This document shows positions 32,466 to 33,097 of a stretch of DNA of 33,097 nt, one piece after another. The position numbers and the translations under genes are program-made. The notes beneath the pieces were generated by a model, which worked only from the letters and a program-made list of their open reading frames with translations, searched no databases and was not told the origin of the DNA. The stretch lies in contig QHSZ01000090.1 in the NCBI GenBank assembly GCA_003220595.1, positions 1 to 33,097 of the forward strand, given 5' to 3'. This DNA is from Candidatus Rokuibacteriota bacterium (GTDB lineage: Bacteria; Methylomirabilota; Methylomirabilia; Rokubacteriales; CSP1-6). The number at the start of each line of letters is the position of its first letter. The stretch's first letter is position 1.

Positions 32466-33097
32466 TCAATACGGATTGGCGATCGGCAGCTCCTCGGCCG
32501 GATAGAGCGTGATGATCGAGGCGCCCGCCGGCGTGAGGACGACCTCCTCCTCGATGCGCGCGGCCGAGACCCCGTCACCGGCCGGGCAATACGTTTCCAC
32601 GGCGAACACCATGCCAGCCTCGAGCTCCATCGGATCGTCGAGCGAGTTCAGCCGGCTGATGATCGGCCGCTCGTGGAGGCCGAGCCCGAGGCCGTGGCAG
32701 AAGTTCAGGCCGAACGCCTCCATCTCGCTCGAGAAGCCGATCTCCTGCGCGCGCGGGAAGCAGCGCGCGATCCGGTCGGTCGCGACGCCCGGCTTGAGCA
32801 TGGCGATCGCCTTGTCCATCCACTCGCGCGCCTTGCGGTAGGCGTCCACCTGGGCGCGGGTGGCGCGCCCGACGTTGAACGTGCGGTAGTAGCACGTGCG
32901 GTAACCCACGAACGACTGGATGATGTCGAAGAAGGCCTGGTCGCCGGGGCGGATCATCCGGTCGGTGAAGTTGTGCGGGTGGGGCGAGCAGCGCTCCCCG
33001 GAGATCGCGTTGATCGCCTCCACGCAGTCCGAGCCCATCTCGTAGAGGCGCTTCGACGCGAGCGCGACGATCTCGTTCTCGCGCACCCCGGGCTTGA
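32466..33097 (-). CDS. M24-family metallopeptidase-like protein (N-terminal part beyond window)
   Basis: The C-terminal 210 residues of a pita-bread fold (M24, Xaa-Pro aminopeptidase/creatinase) protein; the frame is open to the window edge. Recognisable are the His in NFCHGLGLGLHERP, the Glu in VFAVETYCPAG and the Glu of ARIEEEVVLT. The region normally supplying two Asp metal ligands reads FFDIIQSFVGYRTCYYRTF. The first Asp is kept, while the second (the usual GY-x-S-D-x-T-R-T-F position) is Cys. Relatives with such changes include non-peptidase hydrolases, so the reaction cannot be named. It precedes glcD by 22 bases and could belong to the same run. Confidence 0.85.
   Translation of the reverse strand, partial: KPGVRENEIVALASKRLYEMGSDCVEAINAISGERCSPHPHNFTDRMIRPGDQAFFDIIQSFVGYRTCYYRTFNVGRATRAQVDAYRKAREWMDKAIAMLKPGVATDRIARCFPRAQEIGFSSEMEAFGLNFCHGLGLGLHERPIISRLNSLDDPMELEAGMVFAVETYCPAGDGVSAARIEEEVVLTPAGASIITLYPAEELPIANPY

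Overview
This window is very GC-rich, almost fully coding bacterial DNA. The longest gap between genes is about 116 bases, and genes in a run often overlap by 4 bases (ATGA or GTGA). The content is CaiB-type CoA-transferase, HpcH/CitE lyase, NrtA/TauA-like ABC uptake, glycolate oxidase, glutaryl-CoA dehydrogenase and methanethiol oxidase. Together with the base composition this suggests a soil or subsurface heterotroph of the Rokubacteria/Methylomirabilota or deep proteobacterial kind. That is an inference; no rRNA or marker phylogeny is available. I saw no tRNA, rRNA, IS element, phage gene or CRISPR array.

Layout. 1-2492 (minus): a class III aminotransferase (cut by the window edge), a tiny in-frame deletion remnant of a zinc alcohol dehydrogenase, a CitE-like lyase and a MaoC hydratase. 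2609-6136 (plus): a tightly overlapping operon of periplasmic methanethiol oxidase (SBP56/MtoX), a SCO1/SenC copper protein, a NIPSNAP protein and L-2-hydroxyglutarate oxidase. 6167-7024 (minus): an EamA permease. 7114-10887 (plus): an orphan DGQHR (DndB-like) protein, then a three-gene ABC importer. 10884-16519 (minus): MFS transporter, TrmI tRNA methyltransferase, PpiD foldase, GreA and a family III CoA-transferase. 16549-16953 (plus): a VOC metalloenzyme. 16964-20114 (minus): queuosine-precursor transporter, a membrane protein, glutaryl-CoA dehydrogenase and a tandem-receiver protein. 20145-20834 (plus): QueC. 20831-24666 (minus): RmlA, an RmlC-like cupin, RmlB and an HD phosphohydrolase. 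24697-25923 (plus): a rhodanese-MoeB/ThiF fusion. 26023-26523 (plus): a split-barrel flavoprotein-like gene. 26525-33097 (minus): M24-like protein (cut by the edge), GlcD, GlcE, GlcF, MoaB and an HtrA-like lipoprotein protease.

The most notable signal is in the rhodanese-MoeB/ThiF gene. The reading frame is complete apart from one UGA at 25615-25617. This UGA lies exactly where the family has its sulfur-transfer cysteine (ThiF Cys184 position, C-x-x-A-G-V). It is followed at a suitable distance by a 6-bp perfect stem with a CGUGCU loop and a possible bulged U, which looks like a bacterial SECIS. I therefore call it a candidate selenoprotein.

A second signal is architectural. Three divergent gene pairs (16519/16549, 20114/20145, 24666/24697) have start codons separated by only 29-30 bases. 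Each gap holds overlapping -10-like hexamers on the two strands, 9-13 bases from the start codons, mostly without Shine-Dalgarno sequences. This suggests back-to-back promoters producing leaderless or nearly leaderless mRNAs.
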